Positions 26,732 to 36,105 are shown, numbered from the stretch's first letter. The stretch: 59,654 bases of DNA from Rivihabitans pingtungensis (GCF_003201855.1 NZ_QJKI01000024.1:1-59654), one strand, 5' to 3'. Notes: generated from the sequence alone by a model not told the origin. Made by a program: numbers and translations.

Positions 26732-28891
26732 ATGTTTTCCGATCATCTGGCCGGCTTGAACCCGGAACAATTGCGCGCAGTGACGCTGGGCGCGGGCTCG
26801 GCGCTGGTGCTGGCCGGCGCCGGTAGCGGCAAAACCCGGGTGCTGACCACGCGCATTGCCTGGCTGATTGCCAACCAGCGCGCCATGGCGGCCAATATCA
26901 TGGCGGTGACCTTCACCAACAAAGCCGCGCGCGAAATGCACACCCGGCTGTCGGCCATGCTGCCGCTGAACCCGCGCGGCATGTGGATTGGCACTTTTCA
27001 CGGCCTGGCCAACCGCTTTTTGCGCGCGCACTGGCGCGACGCCGGCCTGCCGCAAACCTTCACCATTCTGGACATGCAAGACCAGTTGGCGGCGATCAAG
27101 CGGCTGATGAAGGCGCTGCAAGTGTCGGACGAGAAATTTCCGCCGCGCCAGGTGCAGGCGTTTATCAACAACCATAAAGAGCAAGGCCTGCGCGCCGAGG
27201 CGCTCAAGCCCTACGACGCCTTCAACGCCAAGCTCACCGAGCTGTACGCCGCCTACGACGCGCAATGCCGGCGCGAAGGCGTGGTGGACTTTGCCGAACT
27301 GCTGCTGCGCAGCTATGAAATGCTCAATAGCAACGAGGCGCTGCGCGAGCATTACCGCGCGCGCTTTTCGCATATTCTGGTGGACGAATTTCAGGACACC
27401 AACAAGCTGCAATACGCCTGGCTGTGCCTGTTTGCCGGCCCGCACGCCAGCGTGTTCGCCGTCGGCGACGATGACCAGTCGATCTATGCCTTCCGGGGCG
27501 CCGAGGTGGGCAATATGCGCCGGCTGATGGCGGATTTTCAGGTGGGCGAGCCGATCAAGCTGGAGCAAAACTACCGCTCCTGCGGCAATATTCTGGATGC
27601 CGCCAATGCGCTGATTCAGCACAACGACGGCCGGCTGGGCAAAAACCTGTGGACCGACGCCGGCGCTGGCGAGCCCATCCGCCTGTATCGCGGCTGGAAC
27701 GACGCCGACGAAGCGCAATTCATCGTTGATGAAGTGCGCGCGCTACGCCGCGACGGCGGCGCGCTGGCCGAGATGGCGGTGCTGTATCGCTCGAACGCCC
27801 AGTCGCGGGTGCTGGAGCACGCGCTGTTTCAAGCCGGCCTGCCTTATCGGGTGTATGGCGGCCTGCGCTTTTTCGAGCGCCAGGAAATCAAGCACGCGCT
27901 GGCGTATTTGCGCCTGGTGGCCAGCCCGGACGACGACAATGCCTTGCTGCGGGTGATCAATGTGCCGGCGCGCGGCATTGGCGCACGCACGGTGGAAAAC
28001 CTGCAAACTGCCTCGCGCGAGCGCGGCGTCAGCCTGTGGCAGGCCGCCTGCGGCCAGGGCGGCGGGCGCAGCGCCGCCAGCCTGGGCAAGTTTGTGCTAT
28101 TGATTGAACAACTGCGCGCCGACGCCGAGCGCTTGTCATTTGCCCAGCTGGTCAGCCATTTGATCGCCGCCAGCGGCCTGCGCGCCATGTACGAGGCCGA
28201 TAAAGATGGCGAAGACCGGCTGGAAAACCTGGACGAGCTGATTTCGGCGGCGGTGAGCTTTGCCCCGGAAGACCCGGCGCAGATCATCGCCGAGTTTCTG
28301 GCGCACGCCTCGCTGGAAGCCGGCGAACACCAGGCTGGCGCCGGCGAGGACGCCTTGCAGCTGATGACCGTGCACGCGGCCAAGGGCCTGGAATTCGCTT
28401 CGGTGTTTGTCTCCGGCCTGGAAGAAGGGCTGTTTCCGCACGAGAATTCACTGAACGACGCGCACGGCGTCGAAGAAGAGCGGCGCTTGATGTATGTGGC
28501 GATCACCCGCGCGCGGCAGCGCTTGTATTTGACGCAAGCGCAACAACGTATGCTGCACGGCCAGACCCGCTACCCGCTGCCGTCGCGTTTCATGGAAGAA
28601 ATTCCAGCAAGTTTGACAAAAAACCTCTCCGAAACGATGACGGCCGGATTATCATCTCGCGGCAATCACGGCACGCGCCCGGCGCCTGCCGCCCCCCGGC
28701 ACCAGGCATCGACAAACGCCGTGTTGCCAGGTGGCTGGCGCATTGGCCAATCGGTGACTCACCCGAAATTCGGTAGCGGTGTTATCCTGAACGCCGAAGC
28801 ATTGGGTGAGGAATTGAGGCTGTATGTCAATTTCGCCGAACACGGCGCGAAATGGCTGGACATGCGGTTTGCCAAGCTGACTCCGGCTTGA
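26732..28891 (+). CDS. uvrD: ATP-dependent DNA helicase UvrD/PcrA type
   Basis: 719 residues from the ATG at 26732. SF1 motifs: Q motif LNPEQLRAV, Walker A AGAGSGKT (29-36), ILVDEFQDTNKLQ, GDDDQSIYAFRGA, LEQNYRS, LMTVHAAKGLEF and YVAITRARQRLYL. The C-terminal GWRIGQSVTHPKFGSGVI is the Tudor-like tail typical of UvrD/PcrA and absent from Rep. It unwinds DNA in mismatch and nucleotide-excision repair. TAGAAT about 30 bp upstream is a plausible -10. Confidence 0.95.
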   Translation: MFSDHLAGLNPEQLRAVTLGAGSALVLAGAGSGKTRVLTTRIAWLIANQRAMAANIMAVTFTNKAAREMHTRLSAMLPLNPRGMWIGTFHGLANRFLRAHWRDAGLPQTFTILDMQDQLAAIKRLMKALQVSDEKFPPRQVQAFINNHKEQGLRAEALKPYDAFNAKLTELYAAYDAQCRREGVVDFAELLLRSYEMLNSNEALREHYRARFSHILVDEFQDTNKLQYAWLCLFAGPHASVFAVGDDDQSIYAFRGAEVGNMRRLMADFQVGEPIKLEQNYRSCGNILDAANALIQHNDGRLGKNLWTDAGAGEPIRLYRGWNDADEAQFIVDEVRALRRDGGALAEMAVLYRSNAQSRVLEHALFQAGLPYRVYGGLRFFERQEIKHALAYLRLVASPDDDNALLRVINVPARGIGARTVENLQTASRERGVSLWQAACGQGGGRSAASLGKFVLLIEQLRADAERLSFAQLVSHLIAASGLRAMYEADKDGEDRLENLDELISAAVSFAPEDPAQIIAEFLAHASLEAGEHQAGAGEDALQLMTVHAAKGLEFASVFVSGLEEGLFPHENSLNDAHGVEEERRLMYVAITRARQRLYLTQAQQRMLHGQTRYPLPSRFMEEIPASLTKNLSETMTAGLSSRGNHGTRPAPAAPRHQASTNAVLPGGWRIGQSVTHPKFGSGVILNAEALGEELRLYVNFAEHGAKWLDMRFAKLTPA

Positions 28892-28942
28892 TTCGCGACC
28901 TGATGACGAAATGGACTCTCACGCATTCACGGAACTGAGCCT

Positions 28943-30778
28943 ATGAAAGATCAACAACTGTCGGCTTCTTATCAAACCCTGGTGAACCGCACCAATCCGA
29001 AGTTGATGACCCACGACGATCAGAACCCTTATTCGTCCAAACTGATCCTGATCATCGACTCGGTGCCTGAGATGCAGCGGGCGCTGACCATGACCCTGGC
29101 CAGCTTTGGCGCCAACAAGGTGGAATTCGCCACCCGACCGGGCGACGCCATGGCCAAGCTGGCCCGCTATTCTTTTGATATCGTGCTGTGCGACTTTGAC
29201 CTGGGCAATGGCTACGACGGCCTGCACCTGCTGGAAGAAGCCAAAACACGCAATCTGCTCAAGCAATCCTGCGTGTTCATGATCGTCTCGGGCGAACGCC
29301 GCTCGCAGCGCGTGCTGGCCGCTGCCGAGCTGGAGCCGGATGGCTATCTGATCAAGCCGTTTACCGGCGAACAGCTGCGCGTGCGCCTGGATCGCGCCAT
29401 GCGCCGGCGCGAGGCGTTCCGCTGCGTGGACGACGCGCTCAAGCAAAACGACCTCCTGGTGGCGATCAACTCCTGCAACGATCGTATTTCGCAGGGCGAT
29501 GAATTCGCGCTGGATTTCATGCGCCTGCGCGGCAGCCTGTCGCTGAAGATTGGCGATTATCTGTCGGCCAAATCGCTGTACGAAGAAGTGATGGCGATCA
29601 AGGCGCAGCCGTGGGCACAACTGGGCCTGGCCAAATCGCTGACCCAGCTCAAGCAGTACGACGAAGCCAAGGTGATGTTTGACGAGGTGCTGTCGAAAAA
29701 CGGCCGGGTGATGGAAGCCTACGACTGGCTGGCCAAGCTGTACGAAGCACAAAACGACATGTCCGCCGCCCAGGAAACCCTGGAAAACGCCGTGCAGCTG
29801 TCGCCGCTGGCCATTCGCCGGCAAAAAGAGCTGGCAGAAGTCGCCGTGCAAAATCACGACTACGACACCGCCGAGCGCGCACTGAAAAAAACCATCGACG
29901 TGGCCAAATATTCGGTTTACCGCGCGGTCGAAGACTACGCCGCGCTGGCGCGGGTGCAAATCGCCAAGGGCGACCTGCAATCGGCCAACCAGACCGCTGG
30001 CACCGTGCGCCGTGAATTCCGCCACAATCCTGTGGCCGAGTGGATGGCCACCATCATCGACAGCCAGGTGTTCAAAAAACAAGGCCAGCCGCATCGTGGC
30101 CGCGAATTGCTGGACGAAGCCATCAAGCGCATGCCGGAGCTGGAAGAAAAGCTCTCGCAGCAGGCCAAGATGGAACTGATTCAGGCCTGCTACGCTCAGG
30201 GCCGCGAAGATGTCGGCAACAGCATGGTGCAGCAGATCGTGCGCAACAACCACGATAACCAGCATGTGCTGGAGCGCCTGACCCGCATTTACGAACAGGT
30301 GGACCGCCTGGAAGTGGGCAAGCAGCTGATTGCCGAAAACGTGCAATCGGTGGTGGACATCAACAACCAAGCCGTGCGTCTGGCGCAATCCGGCCAGTTG
30401 GAAGACGCCGTACAGATGTTCATGCAGGCGGTGGAAGAGCTGCCACAGAACCAGCAGATTCTGCTCAACGCCGTCAACGCCATCCTGGCCATGGTGCACC
30501 GCAAGGGCTGGCACGAAACCCATATGGCCCATGCATATCACTTCCTGGAGCGCGTGCGGCAGATGGACGCGCTGAACGGCAAATACCAGAAGCTGCAACA
30601 CTCCTACCGCCAGGTGATCGAACAGCACGGCAAACAGCAATGGACGCCGGTGCTGCCAAAAACCGAAGAAGAACTGGCCGCCGAAGCGGCTGCGGCAGAA
30701 GAAGCCGCCGCCCAGGCTGCTGCGCTCAAGGCCAACAAGGGCAAGCCGGTGCCGGCACCGGGCAAAACGGTCAGTTGA
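28943..30778 (+). CDS. Response-regulator receiver protein with TPR repeats
   Basis: 611 residues. A REC domain (about 33-150) has acceptor Asp in VLCDFDLGNG (D84), VFMIVSGE and the switch Lys in DGYLIKPFTG. TPR-like helical repeats from about 155 to 570 follow (LRGSLSLKIGDYLSAKSLYE, GLAKSLTQLKQYDEAKVMFD, YDWLAKLYEAQNDMSAAQET), then an Ala/Glu-rich tail. There is no DNA-binding or enzymatic output, so it probably works by protein contacts. No sensor kinase is adjacent. A Rho-independent terminator follows. Confidence 0.9.
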   Translation: MKDQQLSASYQTLVNRTNPKLMTHDDQNPYSSKLILIIDSVPEMQRALTMTLASFGANKVEFATRPGDAMAKLARYSFDIVLCDFDLGNGYDGLHLLEEAKTRNLLKQSCVFMIVSGERRSQRVLAAAELEPDGYLIKPFTGEQLRVRLDRAMRRREAFRCVDDALKQNDLLVAINSCNDRISQGDEFALDFMRLRGSLSLKIGDYLSAKSLYEEVMAIKAQPWAQLGLAKSLTQLKQYDEAKVMFDEVLSKNGRVMEAYDWLAKLYEAQNDMSAAQETLENAVQLSPLAIRRQKELAEVAVQNHDYDTAERALKKTIDVAKYSVYRAVEDYAALARVQIAKGDLQSANQTAGTVRREFRHNPVAEWMATIIDSQVFKKQGQPHRGRELLDEAIKRMPELEEKLSQQAKMELIQACYAQGREDVGNSMVQQIVRNNHDNQHVLERLTRIYEQVDRLEVGKQLIAENVQSVVDINNQAVRLAQSGQLEDAVQMFMQAVEELPQNQQILLNAVNAILAMVHRKGWHETHMAHAYHFLERVRQMDALNGKYQKLQHSYRQVIEQHGKQQWTPVLPKTEEELAAEAAAAEEAAAQAAALKANKGKPVPAPGKTVS

Positions 30779-30803
30779 TCGTCGCCTACGGCCATAGCGC
30801 AAG

Positions 30804-30836
30804 ATGGGGCGCGCCCGCCAGGGCCGCCCCATTTTT
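30804..30836 (+). terminator. Rho-independent terminator after the REC-TPR gene
   Basis: ATGGGGCG (30804-30811) pairs with CGCCCCAT (30825-30832), followed by a run of five T. It lies 26 bp after the stop codon. Confidence 0.9.
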
Positions 30837-31018
30837 CTGGCCCAAACAGGTCATGCCAAGTGGCAGGCAAGCAATTGTTTTGATGACGTTTATGATAGCA
30901 AGCAAGTCAGTGTGACAAGATTGCGACATCTGTATGCGCCATGATGGCCAGACACTGGTCAAGAACCGTGCGCGCGCCTATGATTTGTGCAGTGCAACAC
31001 AATTCTCAGGAGCGCATC

Positions 31019-31171
31019 ATGACCGAGCAAGCCACCCCCATCGCCCACGACAGCCACGACAGCGAACAAGACACGCTGCAATTCCCCTACACCATCACCG
31101 AAAAGCTGCAAGACACCCTGCGCCAGGCGCTGGACAGCGCCGAATCGCCGCGCGATCTGGGCGTGGCCTGA
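31019..31171 (+). CDS. Small protein of unknown function
   Basis: 50 residues from an ATG at 31019 with AGGAG 7 nt upstream: MTEQATPIAHDSHDSEQDTL, then QFPYTITEKLQDTLRQALDS. It is acidic, His/Asp rich at the N-terminus and helical at the C-terminus, with no signal peptide or membrane segment. I do not recognise it. The good ribosome-binding site and a hairpin right after the stop support expression. Confidence 0.6.
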   Translation: MTEQATPIAHDSHDSEQDTLQFPYTITEKLQDTLRQALDSAESPRDLGVA

Positions 31172-31180
31172 TGCGTGCCG

Positions 31181-31218
31181 GCCGGTGTCACCACACCGGC
31201 TGTCCACTTTTGTGGACA
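31181..31218 (+). terminator. Two adjacent hairpins after the small ORF
   Basis: GCCGGTGT-CACC-ACACCGGC (31181-31200) is followed directly by TGTCCAC-TTTT-GTGGACA (31201-31218). Both stems are perfect. The second lacks a T tail. They probably act as a terminator or as an RNA end-protection structure for the upstream small gene. Confidence 0.6.
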
Positions 31219-31346
31219 CATGCACCAGCACAGTGCACATAATGTGTGCGCTGGATCAAGACAAGCCATGGTCATTCTGGGTAACATAAAGCTGTGTCAT
31301 GGCGGTGATTGTCGCCGTCGTGCAGTTTTCCCCCAAGGAGACCCCA

Positions 31347-31562
31347 ATGTTCCCCGAATACCGTGACCTGATCACCCGCCTGAAAACCGAAGACGCCCAC
31401 TTCACCCGTCTGTTCGACAAGCACAACGACCTCGACCAGCGCATCAAGAACATGGAAGCCCGCATCGAGCCGGCCAGCCATGAAGAAATCGAAACCCTGA
31501 AAAAAGAAAAGCTGCACCTGAAGGATGAGCTGTACACCATCCTGCGCACGGCCGCTGCCTGA
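31347..31562 (+). CDS. DUF465 / YdcH family small coiled-coil protein
   Basis: 71 residues from the ATG at 31347 with AAGGAG upstream: MFPEYRDLITRLKTEDAHFT ... EEIETLKKEKLHLKDELYTI. It has the YdcH-family pattern (FxxLxxxHxxLDxxI, LKKxKLxLKDEI) and is predicted to be a helical hairpin. Function unknown. A strong inverted repeat follows the stop. Confidence 0.88.
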   Translation: MFPEYRDLITRLKTEDAHFTRLFDKHNDLDQRIKNMEARIEPASHEEIETLKKEKLHLKDELYTILRTAAA

Positions 31563-31580
31563 TTGATCGGCCCTGCCCGA

Positions 31581-31625
31581 TAACACAAGGCCCGCCTGAC
31601 GGTCACGTCGGCGGGCCTTGTGTTA
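31581..31625. terminator. Strong 16-bp stem between convergent genes
   Basis: TAACACAAGGCCCGCC (31581-31596) pairs perfectly with GGCGGGCCTTGTGTTA (31610-31625) around a 13-nt loop. It lies between the YdcH-like gene (plus) and the patatin gene (minus) and probably terminates both. There is no long T tract. Confidence 0.75.
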
Positions 31626-31689
31626 TCTGGGCGTCGATATCTCGCCCAGCACGGTGCGAGCAACAGCGTTGCCACGCGCCAGAACAAGG

Positions 31690-32550
31690 TTACTTCAGCG
31701 CGCGCTGAATGGCCGGCAAGGCCGCTTGGGCGGCTTTTTCGCCTTCCAGAATCGCCTGGTTTTTCTGGGCGAAGTCGGTCGAGCCAATGCGGGAGATATC
31801 CGGGCGAATCACCACCGTGGCGTGTTGCAGCTCGGCCTGGCCCAGCTTCTGGCCCATGATGTTCAGCGTTTGGTCAAGCGCGCCCAGCACGCTGCCGCCA
31901 CCCTTGGCGTTGGGCTTGGTGGAAATATCCACGGCGATCACGATGTCCGCACCCATCTCGCGCGCGGCGTTCACCGGCACCGGGCTGACCAGGCCGCCAT
32001 CGACATATTTGCGCCCCTGAATCAACACCGGCTCGAACACTGCCGGCACGGCGGCCGAGGCGCGCACCGCCTGGCCGGTGTTGCCACGGCGGAACACCAC
32101 GCGGTTGCCGTTGGCCAGATCGGTGGCCACCGCGCCAAACGGCCGCGTCAGTTTTTCAATCGGCAGATTGCGCACCTGCTGATTGATATAGCGCTCCAGC
32201 TTTTCGCCTTTCACAAAGCCGCCGTCGCCCAGCACCAAATCGCTGATCGACGCCGGGTCCAGCGCCAGCGCCATGTTTTGCAGCTGGATGCCGCTGTAGC
32301 CGGCGGCGTACAGGCTGCCCACCACCGCGCCGGCGCTGGTGCCGGTGATAATGTCCGGGCGGATGCCGTGTGACTCCAGCACCTTGATCACCCCGACATG
32401 GGCAAAGCCCTTGGCCGCGCCGCCGCCCAGCGCCAGGGCGACTTTGGGGCGGGCGGGTTGGGCGGGCGGCGGCGTGCTGGCGCAGGCGGCCAGCGCCAGG
32501 GTCAGCGCGCCCAGCAGCAGGCGGCGACGGGCAACACAAGCAGGCTTCAT
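31690..32550 (-). CDS. Patatin-like phospholipase lipoprotein (RssA-like)
   Basis: 286 residues. Lipoprotein signal RRRLLLGALTLALAAC, with the Cys about residue 22. Patatin motifs: oxyanion loop LALGGGAAKGFAHVGV, nucleophile elbow GTSAG, and the catalytic DGG in YVDGGLVSPVPV. It probably hydrolyses acyl esters at the cell envelope. It is the last gene of a minus-strand set methyltransferase-bioH-bioC-patatin, starting 2 bp before the bioC end. Any link to biotin synthesis is unclear. Confidence 0.9.
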   Translation of the reverse strand: MKPACVARRRLLLGALTLALAACASTPPPAQPARPKVALALGGGAAKGFAHVGVIKVLESHGIRPDIITGTSAGAVVGSLYAAGYSGIQLQNMALALDPASISDLVLGDGGFVKGEKLERYINQQVRNLPIEKLTRPFGAVATDLANGNRVVFRRGNTGQAVRASAAVPAVFEPVLIQGRKYVDGGLVSPVPVNAAREMGADIVIAVDISTKPNAKGGGSVLGALDQTLNIMGQKLGQAELQHATVVIRPDISRIGSTDFAQKNQAILEGEKAAQAALPAIQRALK

Positions 32551-32552
32551 GA

Positions 32553-33461
32553 TCAGGACAAATTCGGACGAGGTTGAAATTCAATCACCTGGCTGCCGTC
32601 GTCCAGCTTGCGGCTGGGGCGTTGCGCCGGCTTCCAGGCGTGGCCGTACACCACTTCGTAGGTGGCCGGCAGCTTGCCGTCGCGGCGCATGGCGTCGTAA
32701 CGGGCGCTGATGTCGCGCCAGGCGGTTTTGCCCATCAGCCCGGTTTTGCGGCCGTGGGTGACATTGTGCGCGCCGATGGCTTTCAGGTCGTGCATCACCG
32801 CTTTGATGTCGTCGTAGGTGAGGACGATTTTTTCCATGTCCATCACCGGGGTGGCAAAGCCGGCGCGCACCAGCGCGTCGCCGATGTCGTGCATGTCGAT
32901 AAAGCGGTTGACGTGGGTGTGGCGATCCACACCGGCAAAGGCGCGGTTCAGCTCGTTGAGTGTGTCCGGCCCCAATGTGGAAAACATCAGCAGGCCATCC
33001 ACCCGCAGCGCGCGGTGGAATTCGGCAAACACCGCGTCCGGGGTGTTCACCCACTGGATGGCCAGATTGGACCAGATCATGTCCACGCTGCCGGCAGCCA
33101 GCGGCAGGCGCTCGATGTCGGCGCACAGCTGCCACGGCTCGGCGCGGCGGAACAAGCGCCCCAGCAGGCCGCCGCGCGGCGCGCTGGCTTGTTTGTCGCG
33201 CGATACGCGCAGCATCGACGGCGCCAGATCCAGCTCGATCACCTGGGCGTCCGGGTAGCGGCTGCGCAGGCCCACCGCACCGTAGCCGGTGCCGCTGCCG
33301 GCGTCCAGAATGCGCTGCGGGGCGTGGCGGATGTAATCCAGCCGCTCGCCCATGCGGTCGGACACTTCGCGCTGCAACACGGCAGCGCCGTCATAGCTGT
33401 GGGCGGCGCGGTCAAAGGCGTCGCGCACACGGGATTTATCAGTGTAAAACGGTTCGGTCAT
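32553..33461 (-). CDS. bioC: Malonyl-[ACP] O-methyltransferase BioC
   Basis: 302 residues from the ATG at 33461: MTEPFYTDKSRVRDAFDRAA, where the VRDAFDRAAHSYDGAAVLQREV segment is typical of BioC. SAM-binding motif ILDAGSGTGYG, then WSNLAIQWVNTPDAVFAEFH, LLMFSTLGPDTLNEL and FIDMHDIGDALVRAGF. It methylates malonyl-ACP to start pimelate synthesis for biotin. It follows bioH by 20 bp, so the two opposing steps (methyl ester formation and removal) are encoded together. Confidence 0.95.
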   Translation of the reverse strand: MTEPFYTDKSRVRDAFDRAAHSYDGAAVLQREVSDRMGERLDYIRHAPQRILDAGSGTGYGAVGLRSRYPDAQVIELDLAPSMLRVSRDKQASAPRGGLLGRLFRRAEPWQLCADIERLPLAAGSVDMIWSNLAIQWVNTPDAVFAEFHRALRVDGLLMFSTLGPDTLNELNRAFAGVDRHTHVNRFIDMHDIGDALVRAGFATPVMDMEKIVLTYDDIKAVMHDLKAIGAHNVTHGRKTGLMGKTAWRDISARYDAMRRDGKLPATYEVVYGHAWKPAQRPSRKLDDGSQVIEFQPRPNLS

Positions 33462-33481
33462 CACGGTTCCAACGCCAGGCT

Positions 33482-34264
33482 TTACGCATGGCGCTGCAAG
33501 AAGGGGATCAAATCGGCCACAAACTCCGCCTCGTGCGACAAGAACGGCGCATGCGAGGCCTGCGGGAATTCGGTCAGCGTGCTGCCGGCAATGGTACTGG
33601 CCAGCCAGCGCGCCGCGCCAATCGGCGTCAGCGCGTCGCGCTGGCCGTAGCTGAGGTGGGTGGGCAGATGCAGTTGGTGCAGCTCGTGGCGCACATCGCT
33701 GGTTTCCAGCACCGCCAGCGCCGCTTCCAGCGCGCTGGGGCGGCCGTGGGCGAACAGAATGTGCTTCATCTCGGCCAGCACGGCGTGCGCCGACTCGCTG
33801 CCCAGCGTTTGCAGGGCCAGAAAACGGCGCAAGGTTTGCTCAAACTGGCCGCCCAGATTGTCGGCAAACTGGCGCATCACCTGCACTGCCTGCGCGTGCG
33901 GCCAGTCGGCGCGCTGCACAAAGCACGGGCTGGAGGCCACCAGGGTCAGGCTTTTCAGCGAGGCCGGCGCATCCAGCGCCCAGCGCATGGCGGCCAGGCC
34001 GCCCAGCGACCAGCCCACCACCTGCACCGGCAGCGGAAACGTCGCTGCCAGCGCGCGCGCCAGATTGTCCAGCGTGTAGTCTTGCAGGCTGGCGCTGTGG
34101 CCGTGGCCGGGCAAGTCCACACAATGCACGGTGAACTCGTCGGCCAGCGCCTGCGCCACCCGCGACCACACCCCGCCGTGCAGGCCCCAGCCGTGCACCA
34201 GCACCACATCCGGGCCGCGCCCGACGCTCTCAAAATACAAAGAAGGCAAAGAAGACAGGTTCAT
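33482..34264 (-). CDS. bioH: Pimeloyl-[ACP] methyl ester esterase BioH
   Basis: 260 residues from the ATG at 34264, which overlaps the stop of the upstream methyltransferase (TCATGA on the plus strand). Alpha/beta hydrolase: LVHGWGLHGGVWSRVAQALA, nucleophile Ser in VVGWSLGGLAAM, catalytic Asp in YGQRDALTP, and His in ASHAPFLSHEAEF. It removes the methyl ester from pimeloyl-ACP. An upstream in-frame extension to 34330 would lie inside the methyltransferase gene and is rejected. Confidence 0.94.
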   Translation of the reverse strand: MNLSSLPSLYFESVGRGPDVVLVHGWGLHGGVWSRVAQALADEFTVHCVDLPGHGHSASLQDYTLDNLARALAATFPLPVQVVGWSLGGLAAMRWALDAPASLKSLTLVASSPCFVQRADWPHAQAVQVMRQFADNLGGQFEQTLRRFLALQTLGSESAHAVLAEMKHILFAHGRPSALEAALAVLETSDVRHELHQLHLPTHLSYGQRDALTPIGAARWLASTIAGSTLTEFPQASHAPFLSHEAEFVADLIPFLQRHA

Positions 34265-34896
34265 GACCGTGCATGATGCGCAGAATCGGACGGTTTGACC
34301 AGTTGAATCACCCGAAAGGTTCCGCCCCACAGCGCCGGCTCGTCATGCGCCACGCGCAGCTGGGTGTAGCGCACGATATCGGCAAAGCGGCGATTGATGT
34401 CGGTGGCCAGCCAGCGCAAGGGCACGTTCAGCGCCCGCCGCCAGCCGGGCGGGCTGGCGCCGTCGGGCAAGAATTTGTCAAACACCGCCACCCGCCCACC
34501 CGGCGCCAGCACCCGCTCCACCTCGCGCAAGGTGCGGATCGGGTCGTCCACCACCGCCAGAATCAAGTGCAGCACCACCAGGGTGTAATGACCGTCCGGC
34601 GCATCCAGCGCCTCGGCGTCCATCACCTGCGCCTTGACCGTCATCCCCAGCCGCGCCGCCCGCCGCGACAAGCGCGCCAGCATGGCCGGCGAAATATCCG
34701 TGGCCAGCACCTCGCCACAGGCGCGCAGCTCGGGCAAGTCCAGCCCGGTGCCCGCCCCCACCAGCAACACCCTATCCTGCGCCCCCGGCCCGGCCAGCCG
34801 CAGCGAACGCTGGCGCTGACGGGCAAAACGGCCGGCAAACAGATCATAAATCGGTGCGTAGAGCGAGTAGCGAAGGTGAGGCCAGGAGGGGGGCAT
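34261..34896 (-). CDS. Class I SAM-dependent methyltransferase (UbiE-like)
   Basis: 211 residues: RYSLYAPIYDLFAGRFARQR at the N-terminus as in UbiE-type enzymes, motif I VLLVGAGTGLDLPEL, ATDISPAMLARLSRR, and motif III VERVLAPGGRVAVFDKF. Substrate unknown, although lipid or quinone methylation is plausible from the family. It is the first gene of the minus-strand biotin set, coupled to bioH by a 4-bp overlap, so it is probably co-expressed. Confidence 0.88.
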   Translation of the reverse strand: MPPSWPHLRYSLYAPIYDLFAGRFARQRQRSLRLAGPGAQDRVLLVGAGTGLDLPELRACGEVLATDISPAMLARLSRRAARLGMTVKAQVMDAEALDAPDGHYTLVVLHLILAVVDDPIRTLREVERVLAPGGRVAVFDKFLPDGASPPGWRRALNVPLRWLATDINRRFADIVRYTQLRVAHDEPALWGGTFRVIQLVKPSDSAHHARS

Positions 34897-35066
34897 GGTA
34901 GGGCTCGGATAAGTGGGTGGGCGCGGTGCGCTGGGGCGGTGAAATGTTTGACGGCCAAGGTGGGCGGTGGTTTCCGCTGCGTATCGTATCGTGACTGCGC
35001 TTCACCACCATGGCGAACATATCAGACCGGCAGCTTGCTGAGCATGCATTTGGTACATTAGGAGAG

Positions 35067-35170
35067 ATTCACACAAGCCTTCTTGGCGTTGTGGTATGAC
35101 TTTGCCACACAGCTTGTGCGAGTCTGCGTGCGCTCAGCCAGGCGTGCCACGCCGAGTTTTGCTCGCCGCT
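35067..35170. repeat. Dispersed palindromic repeat, degenerate copy upstream of dinD
   Basis: TTCACACAAGCCTTCTTGGC ... CAGCCAGGCGTGCCACGCCGAGTTTTGCTCGCCGCT follows the repeat layout with many changes. The same gap (34897-35250) shows nothing else convincing; I could not find a LexA-type CTGT-N8-ACAG site. Confidence 0.6.
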
Positions 35171-35250
35171 TTGCCCAGAGAAAAGTCATTGAATCACTGA
35201 GAACACATGCCACATGGCCAACCCGACACCCAACACCAGGAACAAACCCC

Positions 35251-36105
35251 ATGACCGACCGCCTTGTGCCCCAACTCACCGCCCGCTTTGACGAACTCAG
35301 CCAGCGCTTGCCCGAGGAGAACATTGAATTCTGGTTTGCCCGGGATTTGATGGAGCCCCTGGGCTATGCCCGTTGGGAAAACTTCATCACGGCGATCCAT
35401 CGCGCCATCGAGTCGTGTCAATCAACCGGATATGATACGTCTGATCATTTTCGTGGCGTCACGAAAATGATCCAAGTGGGCAAAGGCGGCCAACGCCCTG
35501 TGGAAGACTTCATGCTCACCCGTTATGCCTGTTATTTGGTGGCTCAGAACGGTGATCCACGCAAGCAAGCGATTGCCTTTGCGCAGAGTTACTTTGCCGT
35601 TCAGACGCGCAAGCAAGAGCTGATCGAAGACCGCATGCGCTTGCAAGCCCGGATAGATGCACGCGACCGTTTGCGCGAATCCGAAAAAACCTTGTCTCAG
35701 AACATCTACGAACGTGGCGTGGACGATGCGGGTTTTGGCCGCATCCGCGCCCAAGGTGACGCTGCGCTGTTTGGTGGCCACACCACGCAAATGATGAAAG
35801 ACAAATACGGCATCGTTCAGACTCGCCCTCTGGCCGACTTTCTGCCCACGCTGACCATCGCGGCCAAGAACCTGGCCACTGAAATGACCAACCACAATGT
35901 GCAACAGGCTGATTTGCAAGGCGAGCGCGCCATTACCCAAGAACATATACAAAACAACCACAGCGTGCGCAATATGCTGGGCCAGCGCGGCATCAAGCCT
36001 GAACAGCTGCCAGCCGAAGAAGACATCAAGAAGCTGGAGCGTAGAGTGAAATCCGACGAGAAAAAACTCGAAAAACAATCCGGCAAACTGCCCAAGAGCC
36101 ACTAA
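35251..36105 (+). CDS. dinD: DNA damage-inducible protein D
   Basis: 284 residues from the ATG at 35251: N-terminal BRO/antirepressor-like domain (NIEFWFARDLMEPLGYARWE, NFITAIHRAIESC, DFMLTRYACYLVAQNGDPRK), then AFAQSYFAVQTRKQELIEDR, GFGRIRAQGDAALFGGHTTQ and AEEDIKKLERRVKSDEKKLE, all typical of DinD. In E. coli DinD is SOS-induced and restrains RecA filaments. The gene is framed by copies of the dispersed repeat on both sides, and its TAA stop is the first triplet of the downstream copy. DinD is often carried on mobile or accessory DNA. Confidence 0.92.
   Translation: MTDRLVPQLTARFDELSQRLPEENIEFWFARDLMEPLGYARWENFITAIHRAIESCQSTGYDTSDHFRGVTKMIQVGKGGQRPVEDFMLTRYACYLVAQNGDPRKQAIAFAQSYFAVQTRKQELIEDRMRLQARIDARDRLRESEKTLSQNIYERGVDDAGFGRIRAQGDAALFGGHTTQMMKDKYGIVQTRPLADFLPTLTIAAKNLATEMTNHNVQQADLQGERAITQEHIQNNHSVRNMLGQRGIKPEQLPAEEDIKKLERRVKSDEKKLEKQSGKLPKSH

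Noticed and set aside
28919..30832. 637-residue minus-strand ORF opposite the REC-TPR gene
   Set aside because: His/Leu-rich shadow without recognisable domains; the plus-strand frame has REC and TPR motifs.
34897..35250. LexA box search upstream of dinD
   Set aside because: No CTGT-N8-ACAG-like palindrome was found; only a decayed palindromic repeat is present.
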